Part shown: positions 38,001-52,342 of the stretch, one piece after another
How positions within the stretch are numbered: position 1 is the stretch's first letter
Layout of the letters: the number at the start of each line of letters is the position of its first letter
Assembly (NCBI RefSeq): GCF_910589235.1
Contig: NC_060963.1
Span: 8,296,501-8,360,500 of the forward strand
Reading direction: 5' to 3'
From: Vespa crabro
Taxonomy: Eukaryota > Arthropoda > Insecta > Hymenoptera > Vespidae
DNA: 64,000 bases
Notes under the pieces: generated by a model
Told to the model about the DNA's origin: nothing
Databases searched by the model: none
Seen by the model: only the letters and a program-made list of their open reading frames with translations
Made by a program: the position numbers and the translations under genes

Positions 38001-38755
38001 ATACTTATTGTCGAGGGCAGACAAGACGCTCGATACGTCGTGTCTCTTCGGCGCGCGGCTTGCCGACGACGAGACGACAAAAAGCGCCCTTTATCGAGCG
38101 ATCTCTTCTCTCGTGTGCACGTGTCTTAAAATAAGGGAAAGAAGAAGAAAAGTAAAGAGAAAAGAAAAAAGAGTCTCAACTCTCGACGAAGGAAGAGGAA
38201 AGAAGAATACAAAATAAAACTTCGAATGTAGGGATAGAGGGCCGAAAGAGCTTCGTGAAAGATGCCAGTGGCTCACGAGGCGAGTAAATGTGCAGAGTTT
38301 GAAGCAGACGAGGAGGAAGGTGCAAGAGGAGAACGACTACAAGAGGAGAAGAGGCAGCAGGAGCAGAACCGGGGCCATCGGCCCTCGGGGTGCACCACCT
38401 CTTCTTAACGCTGCGAACGAAGCAACGTGCATGTATGAGCCTATGATTATAAATTTGTCTTGCTTCGTTCTCATCCTTAGTTAAGGGCACTAACGAGAAG
38501 TACGGAGATTTTACACATTGATAGAAAAAAAAGTACAAGGAGCTAATAAATGTAAATGCGATCAAACACAATCTAACTGCTCCATTTACACTTCGTTCAT
38601 CTTGATCGTGTTTAAGCTTAGGAAGCACTGATAGCAAAAGTACTATAGTGCCTCTTATCTTTCTTATTATCGTTGACACGATCCTAGACGGCAACGGAAT
38701 CGTTGTTTGTTGTTATTGTTGTTGTTATTGTTATTATTGTGAAAGAGAAAGAAAA
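35079..38755. other. Divergent region and likely 5' leader of the PLK2/3-type kinase
   Basis: No convincing coding exon. The left part is the upstream region of the leftward PLEKHM1-like gene. The right part (about 37660-38755) is GC-richer and purine-rich, as expected of the kinase promoter and 5' UTR. It includes a TCAGT arthropod initiator-like sequence at 37823-37827 and a possible donor GTAATG near 37849. Frames seen here are short and biased by purine tracts. Confidence 0.45.
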
Positions 38756-40394
38756 ATGCCAGCATTACCGAGCACGATCGAGTCACGGCACATCGATGAC
38801 GTGACGCCACCTCCGATGATAGCTTCCTCACCGTCTTCCTCAACATCCTCTTCAGCATCGTCCTCAACGTCTTCACCACCAGCACCAAGAATGACAAGTC
38901 CTCCGAATGTTGCTACGGCGACATGTTATCTCCCGGAATCAAGATTGATCTCTAGATCGATTGTTTCTACTAGATATCCAGAAGAAATTGAGGAAACCGC
39001 GAGAAGTAATTCAGCATCGACAGGTAGCACTGGTAGCAGTAAGTCTGCCGACGCTAGACCAAGGCAAAGTCTCTCGAAAAGCTCTACTTCCTTGCGGAGT
39101 CTTGTTCGAAGAAAGAGTCGACGACAAGTTGGTGGTAGTGCTACTGTAAGTGGTGGATCTTCATCTATTATTGAGTCCAACAATGATTCTCGACACTCTC
39201 GTCATCAAGGTTCTGAAGATGGACTTCATCGAAGACGAGAAAGTACAGGAGGAGAAGAAGAGACGACGATGTACACAAGTGGAAGGTCATCTGCTCGAAG
39301 AGCTTCTTCTGTAGTTAGAGGAACAATGGTAGCAGGAATAGTTGGAGGCCAGGACAACAACAATATTGGTCAAGATGCTTCTTCATCCATTAGCAACGTT
39401 GTTTTCGTTGCACCCACTGTGGTCTCTAATGCCAACAGGTTCGTTCGAACGACTTCATCGTCTCTTGTACGTGCAACCAGCGTGCCTACTACTCCTGGAC
39501 CATCGACTTCAAACTCGTCCTCGCACTGGAACAACTCGAGTGAACAGGAGACCGACTATGTTGTCGATCCTGTTCAAGGAAAGGCATACTACAAGGGACA
39601 ATTTCTTGGAAGAGTAAGTGATTTCCTTTACTAGTCTATCTTTTTCTTGATCATCTAGTATGTGCGCTCATACACTCGATCTCCAGGTAACACCTGCCTC
39701 TTCTTCGATTCTTCTTTCCTTCCTTTTTCTTTTTCCTTTTCTTCTTTCGTGATATTCCTTCGCCTTTGCCTCCTTGTTCTCATTGATTCACTCTCGTGTA
39801 CTCGTTTCCAAGGTCCCGTTTTCACAGGAATCATTAGTTTACATTAATTCGAATCGTGGGAATACACAAGTATCCTATTTAGTTAATTTTTATATTGTTT
39901 TTTCTTCATAAGTGGTTCTGTCTTATTAATTAAATAGATTTGAAAACACAAAGTATTCAAAGAAAATAAATATCCAAGGACACTGTCACAAGCATCCGAA
40001 ATTTTCCTCGTTTTGTTTCTATTGAAATATTACCTCGCGAATTAATTTGATAATAGCTTTAAAAAGAAAAAAAAAATTGTGACGAGGTCGAAAGTAAGTG
40101 GTTACCTTCGTCTCTTTGCATGTACTTTTTTTTGAAGGACAATTAGCAACGAACGCGAAATTATCTGGGTTGAAAGCGTAGTCACAATGACAGATGTCAA
40201 ACTTCTTTGATAAATGAAATATTGTCATGTTGTGCTAAATAAAGATTGTCGTAGATCGTAAAAGAGTTGTTAACTGATGTAGCATAGAAGTTTGTAGGTC
40301 GTGATTCACACGGTACTCGTTTTGATGTACTAAGAATTTTAATGGCGTCCGTTCGCGGAAGTTACTGTCGCAGTGACATTGCAGATTATTTCCT

Positions 40395-40451
<57 letters not shown>

Positions 40452-43400
40452 TGTGGGCAGAGGAAGTCATACGAATCAGAGAAGGGTGTCGATGAGAAAA
40501 ACAGTATTCTTTTAAGTTGGTAACAATATTCAGTATGAGTAGATATGAATTTTAATCTGTTATCGCGCAAAGATTTATTATCTTATTAAGACTCGTTTCC
40601 TCTGATCATTTGATTTATTCGAAGAAGAACTAACAAATAAAGTCTATTTTGCGAGAAGAACAAGAGAAAGTTTGATGGAGATGCAAAAAAAGATAGAAGA
40701 TGACAATCGGAGCAGTGTGAAGTAACGTCTTGCGCGATGAGAATCCGAAATAGCATCTTGCATCTTTGCCGATGCTGTCATTAGCTGGAACGTCGACACG
40801 TCATCGCTGTTTGCTCGCAAAAGCTCAAAGCTGTACAACCTTCTATTGGAATTTTTTTCGAACAATGTTATTATCTCTTACTATCTTCTATTTAACTTCG
40901 TTATTATCTTTTATTGAACAATCTTAAAATCTTTCATTCGATCTATATCTCGTAAAAATCATTTTAACATTTTCACGATATTATCTTTTATAATTCTTTT
41001 TGTTTATTGATTATACAAGTCTTTAGAAATAAATATAGAAATGAACACTCATCGGTTTGGAACTCTTTTAGAGAATTTTGCTAGAGAAAAGAAAAGAAGA
41101 AGATAGGATGCAGTCTTAATTTATATGCTCGCTTCGAAGAGAGAACCGGTCGTCGTCGTCGTCGTTTCGTCATCTCGATTATCCTGTACCCGACGTTCTC
41201 TCGGATGTTACTCCGCTCGAGTTCTATGTATCTCTCTTAACTAGAAAAGCAAAGCTCTCCGTTACGCTTCGCCAATACTTTATCAAAACTCACTTCTTGA
41301 TATTTCCGTGTTTGAGCGAATCCATCCCGATAGTGTATCTCTTTTTTCTCTTTCTCGCTTTTCTTCGGCACACCCTCTCTCTTTTTTTATCTCACACGTA
41401 TGCTCGTTATCGTGACTATTCGCGACCGGTTGCGAACGAACGAGCGAACGAGCGAACGAGCGAACGAGCGAACGAGCGAACGAACGAACGAACGAACGAA
41501 CAAATGAACGAACAAGATTTGCGGAAACTCGTTTAAGCTTTTTCAACGTGCTGACTTCGGGTTAATTATTTCCTCTTATGCGCTTTGTACCGTTATCGTA
41601 TATTATATCGATGGTGGTATCATTGAGTATATTCACGAATAGTCGAATGACATAATCGCGTATCGGACATTACAAACATTACTACTTAGTATATATATTT
41701 AACAATTTGTTCGATCAAATAGTTGAAATGATTAGATAATTATTGATTTATTTTTGTTCATAAATTTAATTAGATTTTGATTATTCATAATCGGCGATGT
41801 ATTTATTCTTGTTTTCTTCGTAGTTAAACGTCTGTTAATTCTATCGCATGTATGTAATATGTATAAGCATAAGTATATTCCTAATCGGTATGCGCAAGTC
41901 TCTCTGTATACACGTGAATACATATGTGCAAGTCAATGACATCGTGTGCCTTTCACCAACTGGTCCGTACTCTGTGTGTGTTTGCGTTGCATGTGTTTGT
42001 GGCAATTGTGAAGAGGATAAGTTCAACGGATGGGCCTTTTCCTCTTTTACCCTCCTCCTTTCCCTCTATCTCACTCTCCACCTCGTTTCCCTTCTTTTTT
42101 TTCCTTCTTCACTCCATTTCTTTCTCATCGTAGGTAGAAGAACGTTCTTTTCGTGGAGAGACTAACCTTCGACGTTTCCTCGCGTATATGAAAGATCAGA
42201 AATAACATGACTTATGTCGCGTTCTATACATCGATCATATTTCTGATCATAGTTTGCGAGCCATATATCATTTTCTTTGTGATAGCAAAGTTACATCTTC
42301 TAAAAATATCTCTTCTTTTATTAACTTCAATAAAACGGTACTTCGGTGAATAAACAACGATAACATTAGCCTTCTTAATAGAAAGAACTTAAGATTACGT
42401 TAGTAATTTACTACAGGAAGTGATCAATCCAAAAAACAAATTACAAAACGTACGTATATTTTATTGACGTTGTTGGTTAAGTAATTAACCGGATTACTGT
42501 GATATGTCTTATGTTTCCAGTTTCATAAGCGTTATGATGGATCAACTTAGAAATCAATTTTTATCATTCGTGTGCTCGTTAAAGTGTACATGTTTACTTC
42601 ATCTTTAAATCAGTGTTATGTCTAATGATCTCTTTTATTCTTACCACTTTTAATACTTTGTGTTTTTCAATGAAAGCCAATGCAAGTTAATTGATTTTAT
42701 TCATTTATTTATTTGTTTAGTCAGTAAACGATCGTAAATTTTTCTTATTTTATTTTTTGTTTTATTATTTGTCGTTAGGAAATGTCTCCTAAAATTTTTG
42801 TCAAATACTGTCAGCTATGATTTCTTTTTTGCTTCTTCGTTCAAACTAGATGATAGTCTCAAAAGAAAGAGAGAGAAAAAAAGAAACAGATTTTCTACTT
42901 AAAATGGATAATAGATTGCATCCAACCAAAACGACAAAGGTCTACTCGCATCCTCCTTAGCTAAAGAACTTTTTACATACAATTTGAAAACTTTTCTACT
43001 TTATGCTGAAATTCCAAAGAAATCATGATAAGTTCCAACCCTATTAAGCCATGCTCATAGCAGGTATATATCCTTCAAGTAAGACCATATTATCTAAATT
43101 TTCAAAGAAGAATGTTCACCCGCAGGTGTTCTCGATTATACTCCAATTCTCGTTGAATTGAATTTGACACTTACTTATTCATCTACGGAATAAGAATTAA
43201 AATAAAAGGTTTTAATTTGCTCATGTGCATATACTTTGCCTCTTTTAATTAATACTTTTGATTAATTCGGTCTTCGTTTCTCCATCATTGTTTTTGACGA
43301 TGTAAGTTTGCGTTTGATCGATAGTCAAATATTATGTTCGGTGTTTTTAAATCAAGTTTTTTATTATTACATGTTAAAAATGTGCTGTTCTAAAAAATAT

Positions 43401-44463
43401 TTAATAACAAATATTTATAAAAATGATAAAGATTATACAGAATCGGCCAGTAGTTTCTAAATGATTTTAAAAATTAATTACTCTTTTTTCGAAATTTTGA
43501 GGCTATTTTTTTACAAACTAAGCTTGTAGTTTTATAATCTGAAAAAAAATTAACATAAAAAATCTTGAGAAAAAAGTAATTGATTTTTAAAATCAATTAA
43601 GAATTATTGATCCACTCTGTATTTTCTTATAATTTTATTAGGTATTTGATAGTATCAAATAAAAATAATAATAATGTGCCCCTTTATTTAGATTATAAAG
43701 AACGATTGAGAAAGGCAAAAGCGTCAGAGCGTATTACGTGAAATCGTAAGGTGCAACGAGCCATACCAATTACAGTTACACGCTCGTTTTCCATTCGTAA
43801 CAATTCTTACGTCTTCTTACATCCGCGAAATGAAGACGATCTAAACATAGAAGAGGAAATAAATCGATTAGTAGTCGACGGAGGATGGCAGTTGAGCATC
43901 TTTCATCTAGAGTAGAATATCGAGGGTAGTAAGGATGAGTATAAAGATTAAACAAAAGGTCAGGGCCTACTTGAAAAGGAAATACCATCAGGAGAAAATA
44001 CTAAATTAAGATTTCCTTGTTTAGAAGTTTTTCTTCGTTTTAACAATTATCGCTGATACAAAAATTCTCTGGAATAAATTCTGACGTCTTTTACATGATT
44101 AATATTTCAAATCTTTTCAACTGAGTGGAGATTGATTCTTCTCTTATTTCAAAGAATTATGAACTTTTTATATCTTCACGGTAACAACTGCCAATTCTTT
44201 AGTTGGTTGCCAAGAAAATAATTTGTATGGTCGATAATTAACAATTTTCATATTTTTTCAGCAACAATGAAATGTGACAATAAATAAATTAAATAGTGAC
44301 GAGTTGAACTTTACCGATTATTTTAAAAATGAAGAAGACTTTTCATCGATTATTTATCTTGGCAAGGATCACTGAAAGATCTCTTCACTCTTTCTTTCCT
44401 TTGCGCAATGATAAGAGTCACTAAACGTCAAATTCGTCAAATTCGTCAAATTCGTTCATTTTA

Positions 44464-44504
<41 letters not shown>

Positions 44505-47500
44505 CTTTCTCTCTTTCCCTCTCTCTCTCTATCTCTTTCTATCTCTATCTCTATTTCTATCTCTCTTTCTCGCACTACAAATCGTCAAGAATCATTTACC
44601 GATCGTTGAAGTACAAGTGAACTTTAGAAATGGCATGTTGAACACCCTGATGCTTTTATATACTATAATGAAGCATGTTGGTAAAAGGAAAAAAAAGAAA
44701 TTCAGCGACCGGTTTCGATGGTATGTCACGACCGATGTGTCATTCATTCCGATTGCAATGAAATAATCTCGTTCTCACACGCCATTCTCTTTTTGCCAAT
44801 GACTTAACAACAATAAGGATGGAAATAATGGAACGATATCAGGGAACGAACAGAGAATCGATTCTTAAATCGATCGTTAGAATTATTCAAAATAGTACAG
44901 ATTAAATAGAAATGGACGATATTTTCGTTCGCATATTTTCAATTCTCTTCTATTTTTATTCTTTTCTTTTTTGTCAGTGCCACTTTTCTCAAATATTATA
45001 CGTATTTAAGATCTGTTCTTTCTCGAATGTCTCTAAAGTATTCTTTGTCGAACAGCCACCGAATTATACTTTGCTCGCAGTGCATTCTACGAGTTTGCAT
45101 ATCTACCTACTATACTAGGCAAACGTCTATCGATTCTTTCCATTTCACGGTTATAACTTTAACACGCTCCGATGCATTCGAATCTCTCCTGGTTTCGAAT
45201 ATACTCATGGTGTTGGTTATCATTGACTTTCGTAATTACTATCCATACTCGTATTCGTTTTGTTTCTCTCATCGTTGTGAACCAAAGCATATTTATCACA
45301 CGGCCTCGAGTAGAGATAAGAAATAGTTGAAAATTAATCGACGTACTTTCGAAACGTATATTATACCGCATGAAATTCGACTGTAAGTTGTGTTCGTTAC
45401 GAAGAAGTTGTTCCCAGAGACGACATAAATGATAAATCATTTTTAACATTTTTATCTTTCTTATCCATATTTATAAGAAAATTACTAATACATATTATCA
45501 CTAATACAAATTTTTATATCTTGCATGACATTATTTTCATTGTTCGTTTTAACACATTAGATATATTAAACGTATTACTGTATAGTACGATCATAAACAA
45601 GGATAGCAGACAGAAACGGAAATAAAAGTATATACGTTAAGAATAGGGAAAGACGAATGAAATCTGGCACGATGGGTATCATCCGGCATGTGCCAAGAAT
45701 ATATGTACGATCGAAGTCTCTTCTTGTGTGATCCTAAAGTCGATACGAGTTCACTCTTCTTCTTCTTTTGTCCTCTTTCTTTCATCAACGATCCATTTAA
45801 TGAGCGAACACAAAGTGCACGCGTTGAAAAGAAGGAAAAAGAAAAAGAAAGAAAAAAGAAGAAAGTATTCTTGGGAGTCTCGCGAGTCGACAGTATTTAA
45901 AAATAAACACGCACAGCCTTTGCCATAACCGTACGTTTGAAAGTGTATGGCCGATGTAGGGAATATTTATGATAAAGTTATTCTTGAAACATTGTCGACG
46001 GAACGTTTACCGTAAGGACGATGCTCCAAACAGGTAAAAAGGATCCAACTCGAGCGTTCAGACAACGTGGATTCAACGATGATCTCACGACCGTTATGTC
46101 GGACTAGCGACGCCCATCTCTCCTCACATTTTCCTTCTTATATACATACATACATACATAAGTATTATGTACGGCCTACCTTCTCCTTTAGCACTCTCAT
46201 TCCTCGATGAAACGACCAATCGAAAGATCTTGAAGATAGAATCGACGATCGATTTTGTCTTCCATTTGATAGTGACAGCTGTGTGAACTAAACAAGAAGA
46301 AATAAATAGAACACTAATCTCCAAGAATATGTAGATACCAAGAATACCAAGCTCTTAACGAATCTTTTTATCATAGAACGTATATTTTTATCGTTTAATA
46401 AAAAGTACAATGGACCCGCATCCCTGTTCGACTGCTAATTATAATATATATATCATTGGAAAAAAATTTCATCGTACTTTCAGATACTAATTATTTTGGA
46501 AAAATAGATTTTTTTTTAAACGATCAAGTGTCTCTCAAGTTTCGGAGTTAATTGCAATAATTAATTCGAAATTACTTTTTTCGAGTTATCATTTCAAAGA
46601 TTTTGACATCATGTTTACGATTCGATATAGATTTTGCTTTTGCGATTAGGTCTACCTAAACGAGTTGTAAATAGCACAGAAACATTAGGCTCGTCTCTCT
46701 AGCACGATTCTCGTAACATCGCAGGGATATTTTCGAGCGTATCGTTCTGGCAACAAACCCATCGAACGCCTGTTCACCCTTTTCCACGATGGCTAAGTTC
46801 CTTCGGCAGAGATTTAGCCGTGTCACCTTGACACAAGCCATTAAGTTTCGTAGAAGAAAACGTTGAAAACAACGAAACGAGATCATCCTTTCTTCTTATT
46901 CTTTATTTTCTGTCCTAAAAGTAACATTTTTCATATTGATGTTGACTCTCATAGAGATGACGAGCATATATATATCTATATATTAGCTACGAGCAGCTGT
47001 ACTCGTTTTATCGACTCAACGCGAAAGCGAAGCAGAAGAGGAGGAGGAGGAGGAGAAGGCGCAAATCCGGAACGAAAAATGACGAGAAAAGGAGAAGAGA
47101 CTCTATAAAGACTCGTTGGATTCTTGTCGAGAGTCATTGAGAATTATCCTATCTTCGAGAAGATATATTTTTTAATAGAGATCTTGAAAGAGAAAACCTT
47201 TCACTTGAAGAGATGAGAACGAAGGAGAAATTCTCATTAAGAGGCAAGTCTTCGAGATTTCTCGAACAAGTCAAAAGATGAGCCTTATCCTTTTTCCTTC
47301 CTCCTTCTTTTTTTCTTTTCTTCTTTCCTTTTGTTTTACATGCGTATGAGCGATGTTTTTCTCTTTTTGCGTGCGTATACATACGTAAGATCATCTCGAA
47401 ATAGCCACAACTATTTCTACTCTACTCTCCATTATTTTTTGTATTTTGTGCCAGAAAGAACGAATTCGCGTTACGTTCATTCTCCCGTTGAATTTTGATA

Positions 47501-48912
47501 AGAAATATCGGGCTTATAAAATACGATTTAATAACGGTTCAATAATTTTATTTTTTCAGGGTGGTTTTGCTAGGGTCTACCTGATGACCGACGTCAGTGA
47601 TGGAAATCAATACGCTTGCAAGATAATCCCGAAAAATCGGATGCAGAAGATCCACATGCAAAAGGTTCGCACACGTCGCCCACCTTTCTTTCATCGTATG
47701 TGTCCTCCAAGATTTATGTGCTCCACTTGGGTTCATTCCAAAATGGATTCCTGAAATCAAACGCGACTTATTCGCCTTTCGTTTATCGACGAATCGAGCG
47801 GCAAAGTTTCACCTGTAGGATCAACAATGAGTCTTTCGTCAAAATTTCCTTTGCACGGTATGGGAGAAGCCGAAAACGTAGTAAGAGATTTGCGAGAATG
47901 AGAATTATACTAATAACTTCATTCGAGCAATGCAACATGTAGCTATTGTTAAAGATAGCATAGTGAAGAATAAATAGAATTTCTCGACTGGCTTCGACGT
48001 TTACCGTTGCTTATTTCCTTCCTTGTAACAATTGATTATTTCGCGATAATCGTTATTAGAGCAAAATAGATAAATCGTTTAAAAGTTTTTATAAATAATC
48101 GTCTATCATATTGAAGGACGAATAGTTCGATTAATTTTTATATTAATAACCGTAATGATAGTTTAAATAAATCCCTTAAAAAGCATGCATGAAACTTTCT
48201 GTTTGCAGATTGCACGCGAAATCATAATTCATAAAGAATTGAATCATGTGAACGTTGTACAGATGCATCATTATTTCGAGGACAATCTAAACGTATATAT
48301 GCTGTTGGAAGCCTGTCCGCGAAAGGTATGACTTGTATACACGTATACCTTACACCTACCTGCTACTTTTCAACGACATAGCATTCTATAGCATTCACGT
48401 GAGATTTCCCAAGCGCACATTCTGACGATTCCTACCGTCACCTTACCTTCAGTAAAGAAAGGAACTGGTATCTTTGCACGAGAGATGAAGAGAAATAATT
48501 CTTATAACAGTTAGATAAAGCGATTATTAACTAAAACAGGTTTTTTAAATTTGATGCCTATAAAAAAAATAATTTTTCGAATTTGATCCCTTTAAAAAGA
48601 AATAATAAGACACGAATATATTAAAAAATAGTTTCTAAAGTATTTAGTAAAAAACTAAGAGTTATCGACAAATATTCGTGGAATTCAGGCCGACTTCCGA
48701 TCTAGTCATGGATAAATATGCGACCAAGGTAGTTTGTATGCGATCCTGCACGTGTTCATTCTTCGGATTATGCTTACTTGAGCTGCGCATTATCCACCTC
48801 GAGCTCTGTCTTTTTCGTTCGATTGGTAAAGAGAGCGGCACTTACACTCTCCGTGGCCGATCCGTCGACTCGTTTGTACCGTTAGGATGTGACGGAGCGA
48901 CAGCTACAATCT

Positions 48913-48970
<58 letters not shown>

Positions 48971-51365
48971 TCTCTATTTCATTAAATTTTCATCGTGAAA
49001 TTTTCACAAAATTTTCTTAATCTTGTATGAAAATAGACGTTATAGATCAAAACATTAGTTATAAAGTATTATTAACTTTTTTCAAATGTTATCTAATGAG
49101 TATATAAAATGTAATTTTCTGTTAGTTGTTAGAAGTTAATTACCTACTCACAATATTATCTGCTTTATTAAACATTAAAGAACGTTTCTAGTAAAAAACA
49201 AAACTAAGTAGTCGGATAATAGTTCTAAAAAGAACATAGTCACGAGAGGAAATAATCGTAATGCATTCTAGTGTTTCTTTTTAAAAGCGTAAACGTTTCT
49301 TGCTTTTCTTTCGGCAGAGCCTAATGCACGTATTGAAGTATCGTGGTAAAGTCACGGAGCCGGAAGCACGGTATTACATGAAACAAATGGTGACCGGTGT
49401 GGCGTATATCCACTCGCAGAAGGTCGTCCATCGTGATCTGAAGCCAGGTAACATGTTCCTGTCGGATCGTATGATCGTCAAAATTGGAGACTTTGGCTTG
49501 GCGACAAGGCCCGATGGTCAACGTAGACGTGTGTAAGACAACTTTTACTTTTTGTAATTCAAGCGCGAATTTCGCATTAAAAATTCACTTTGAAATTCGT
49601 TAAACGAAACATTTGTACATGTTAATTTAATCGTTCGATAAAAAACAAAATTTGCTTTCTTTTTCTTTAATTTCTTTAAAAACATTGAAACACTTCTAGG
49701 ACCATATGTGGTACACCAAATTATATTGCACCGGAAGTTTTGTATAAACAAGCATACAGCTATGAGGCGGATGTTTGGGCATTGGGTTGCATCCTTTATG
49801 CATTGCTAGTTGGGCAACCACCCTTCGATACGGCGACATTAAAGGAAACCTACGCGAGGATATGTAAAAATGACTATCGCGAGGTCGACGACTCGATAGC
49901 AAGTCGGAGCGGTCAGAATCTCATAAACTGGTTGCTACAACCGGATCCAGAGTTGCGACCGTCCTCGGAAAGGGTGAAGGAGCACCCGTATCTCACGAAG
50001 GAATACATACCACCCTCTTTACCCCACACTTGTTGCTACCAAATGCCGCACGCGACGATACTCGAACCCGCCTCTTCTTCGCCTTCTTCGGTCTCAACTG
50101 CTTCCAGAAATCAGGAACTTGGAAAAACTCAGGTAAGAACGATTTAGGAACAATAGCAAAATTGTATCATCTTTAGGATGAACATCAAGAAAGATGGAAA
50201 AAAGAGAATGGATTATATAATGTCACCAATTGGAACGTGGTTTTAATTTTATAGGCTTGGCAAAGCTTAGACCATCCAAATATTTCTCCACGTTCTCAGC
50301 AACGAGCAACAATGCCCAACGCACAGCAACCAATGCAAAATCAACAATTGCTTGAACGATCTCAAAAGAATATACAAAAAGATTCGAAGGTGTCCAATTG
50401 GTTGGTACGAAAATTACCAAAATTACCGAAATTCAAGCAACGACTCAGTAGCGTACTTTGTCCTGATCATAAGAAAACTAGTCTCCTTGCACAAAGTGTT
50501 CAGATGCATCGTGCATTGGAGAGTTGTGTTTCTGAGATGAAACGGAACAATCTACAACAGAATCCCCCAGGCGTCGAAGATATCGTGCCTCTTTTTGTTA
50601 CTAAGTGGATAGACTATTCCAACAAATACGGCTTAGGTTTCCAACTCTCAGATAAATCCGTTGGTGTTTTGTTCAACGACAACACGAAGATCAGTTATAC
50701 TCATGACAGGAGGTAAGGATTGAAGAAACGTAGATAATTTTCGTTTTTAGTATTCTTATTATAAAAAAACGTATATATATATATATACATGTGGATACAT
50801 TTGATTATACAGAAGAGTCGAATATATGACGATCGATGACGAAGTGACGAGATATCACAGAGAAAGGGATATACCGGTGCCTTTACAAAAGAAACTCGAG
50901 TTGCTCCATCACTTTACTCAATACATGGACGAATTTTTAACAGAAGGTAAATCCTTATTCTCTTTTCGTTGACAAAGTTGATAAGATTTTAGAATTTTGA
51001 TTACAATGACTCGTCGAAATTTAGGAGGCGAAATCAAGAAATATCGAACAACAATGAAACAGTCGAAGAACGCATACGTTCCACGTATGAGACGGTGGCT
51101 TAGAACAGACAAGGCGATCGTAATGGAATTAACGGTGCCACTACTTCAAGTAAACTTCTTCGTTGATCATACGAAGATAATAGTATCTCAGGAAACTGGC
51201 AAAGGATATCTTATCACCTACATCAACACCGGTAGACATGTTTCATCTTACTGGTTAAATGATCTTCGCGATTTCGGTTGTACTGCTGATCTCTATGAAC
51301 GACTTTATTACGTTTGCAAGGTGACTCGAGAATTTGCAGAGTTAGACAACAATACGATCGCCTGA
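38756..51365 (+). CDS. PLK2: Polo-like kinase of the PLK2/PLK3 type
   Basis: Eight exons (38756-39613, 47560-47664, 48209-48325, 49318-49532, 49700-50132, 50255-50712, 50813-50946, 51025-51365) join in phase to give 886 residues. PLK2/3 kinases act in stress response, the cell cycle, centriole duplication and neuronal plasticity. Seen: a Ser-rich N terminus of about 265 residues, unusually long; then VDPVQGKAYYKGQFLGRGGFARVY (P-loop, parted here by the 8-kb intron), ACKII Lys, HRDLKPGN catalytic loop, DFGLA, T-loop VTICGTPNYIAPE, and ETYARI. The linker has TCCYQMPHA, matching the SCCHTVP of PLK2. Polo box 1 is KWIDYSNKYGLGFQL. Polo box 2 has DHTKII with the His/Lys phosphopeptide pincer. HRDLKPGN replaces the common HRDLKLGN of Polo kinases. 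Start ATG has an AAAAA context; in-frame upstream codons look untranslated. PLK2 and PLK3 cannot be told apart here. Confidence 0.92.
40395..40449. repeat. GAAA tetranucleotide microsatellite
   Basis: About 13 tandem GAAA units in the kinase intron. Confidence 0.95.
41432..41514. repeat. GAAC/GAGC compound tetranucleotide repeat
   Basis: Tandem CGAA and CGAG tetramers, first as 8-mers GAACGAGC and then as plain GAAC. It is rich in CpG, unusual against the AT-rich background. Confidence 0.9.
44426..44572. repeat. 9-bp triplication followed by a CT microsatellite
   Basis: CGTCAAATT occurs three times in tandem from about 44426, then CT repeats with TTTC and TATC variants run from 44467 to about 44572. 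Confidence 0.85.
47037..47060. repeat. GAG trinucleotide run
   Basis: Short AGGAGG-type purine repeat near the end of the large kinase intron. Confidence 0.7.
48916..48972. repeat. CT dinucleotide microsatellite
   Basis: About 24 CT units with one TTT break, in the intron between kinase exons 3 and 4. Confidence 0.95.
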
Positions 51366-51814
51366 CCAAATCGTGTTCTTCGACGACGTTCTTCGCAGAA
51401 CGTGAATCTCGTGAAAAGAACGAAACTAGGTCGAATGACCTGAAAACGAAAATTTAAAATATTTTCTTCTTTAAATCATTGAGTTCGAATTTGATCAGAT
51501 TTTCAGGATCACGAACTCCCGAAAAAATCAATATTTTCCATTTATCATAGACTGCATCGGTTAGAGAGAATCGATGAAAAAAGCTTTAACTCTTTTGTTC
51601 ATCGACATTTGTACATTCGATAGAAATTTACGGTTTTAGATAACTCAAATTTAAGTCATTCGATAATCATAATATTAGGAATGAAATGTGTCTTTCCATT
51701 ATTATTTAGCTGAGCGAGAATGCTTCGAGATATGCTCCAACGATGCCCACATACCTTACAAGTAATCATAGATCTCTATTTTATTTCTGAAAGATTAGGA
51801 ATTGGTCGTTAAAA

Positions 51815-51950
51815 TTATATATATATTACAAATTAATATATATATATATATAAATAATTATATTAATTTATATATATTATATTATATTATATATATATAT
51901 ATTATATATATTAATATGTATAATATTAATATATTAATATATATATATGA
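51815..51950. repeat. TA-rich microsatellite
   Basis: Interrupted TA and TTA repeats. Confidence 0.85.
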
Positions 51951-52159
51951 ATTTCTAGTATATCGTTTTTATTTCAAAAATATCAATCCTTCAGGTTAGA
52001 TATTTAGATCGAAAATAAATGAATATTAAATTATCTTAATTATTAATATAACAAAAAAAGTATTATATATCTAACATTACATATTTTTGTTCTTTGTGAC
52101 AACCGAGGTATGATAGCATCGTTTATAAAACGCATATATGTATTTATGTATGCACATTC

Positions 52160-52306
52160 TTCATACATGGATACGTACATACATACATAGAACATATATA
52201 GATACATACATACATACATACATACATACATACATACATACATACATACATACATACATACATACATACATACATACATACATACATACATACATACATA
52301 CATACA

Positions 52307-52342
<36 letters not shown>

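Larger units (their letters stand above)
39614..47559 (+). other. Large first coding intron of the PLK2/3-type kinase
   Basis: About 7.9 kb between GTAAGTG at 39614 and TTTTTTCAG at 47559. It contains several microsatellites and GC-richer islands (about 41100-41530, 43680-43930, 45600-45900, 46000-46300 and 46680-47110) but no exon that I can support on either strand. Such islands in a long first intron may be enhancers or alternative promoters. Confidence 0.55.

Noticed and set aside
37661..38217. Several overlapping Arg/Lys-rich frames
   Set aside because: Purine-rich sequence open in several frames at once; fits a 5' UTR or promoter of the kinase better than coding.
38648..38755. In-frame upstream ATG of the kinase
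   Set aside because: It would add 36 residues of Cys/Tyr repeat from a GTT-rich stretch; the ATG at 38756 has a better context and starts plausible protein sequence.
41283..41546. Arg-Ser/Phe-Val-Arg and Asn-Glu-Arg repeat frames
   Set aside because: Produced by the GAAC/GAGC repeat.
47446..47942. Open frames running past the ends of kinase exon 2
   Set aside because: They read into introns; the splice sites at 47560 and 47664 fit kinase homology and phase.
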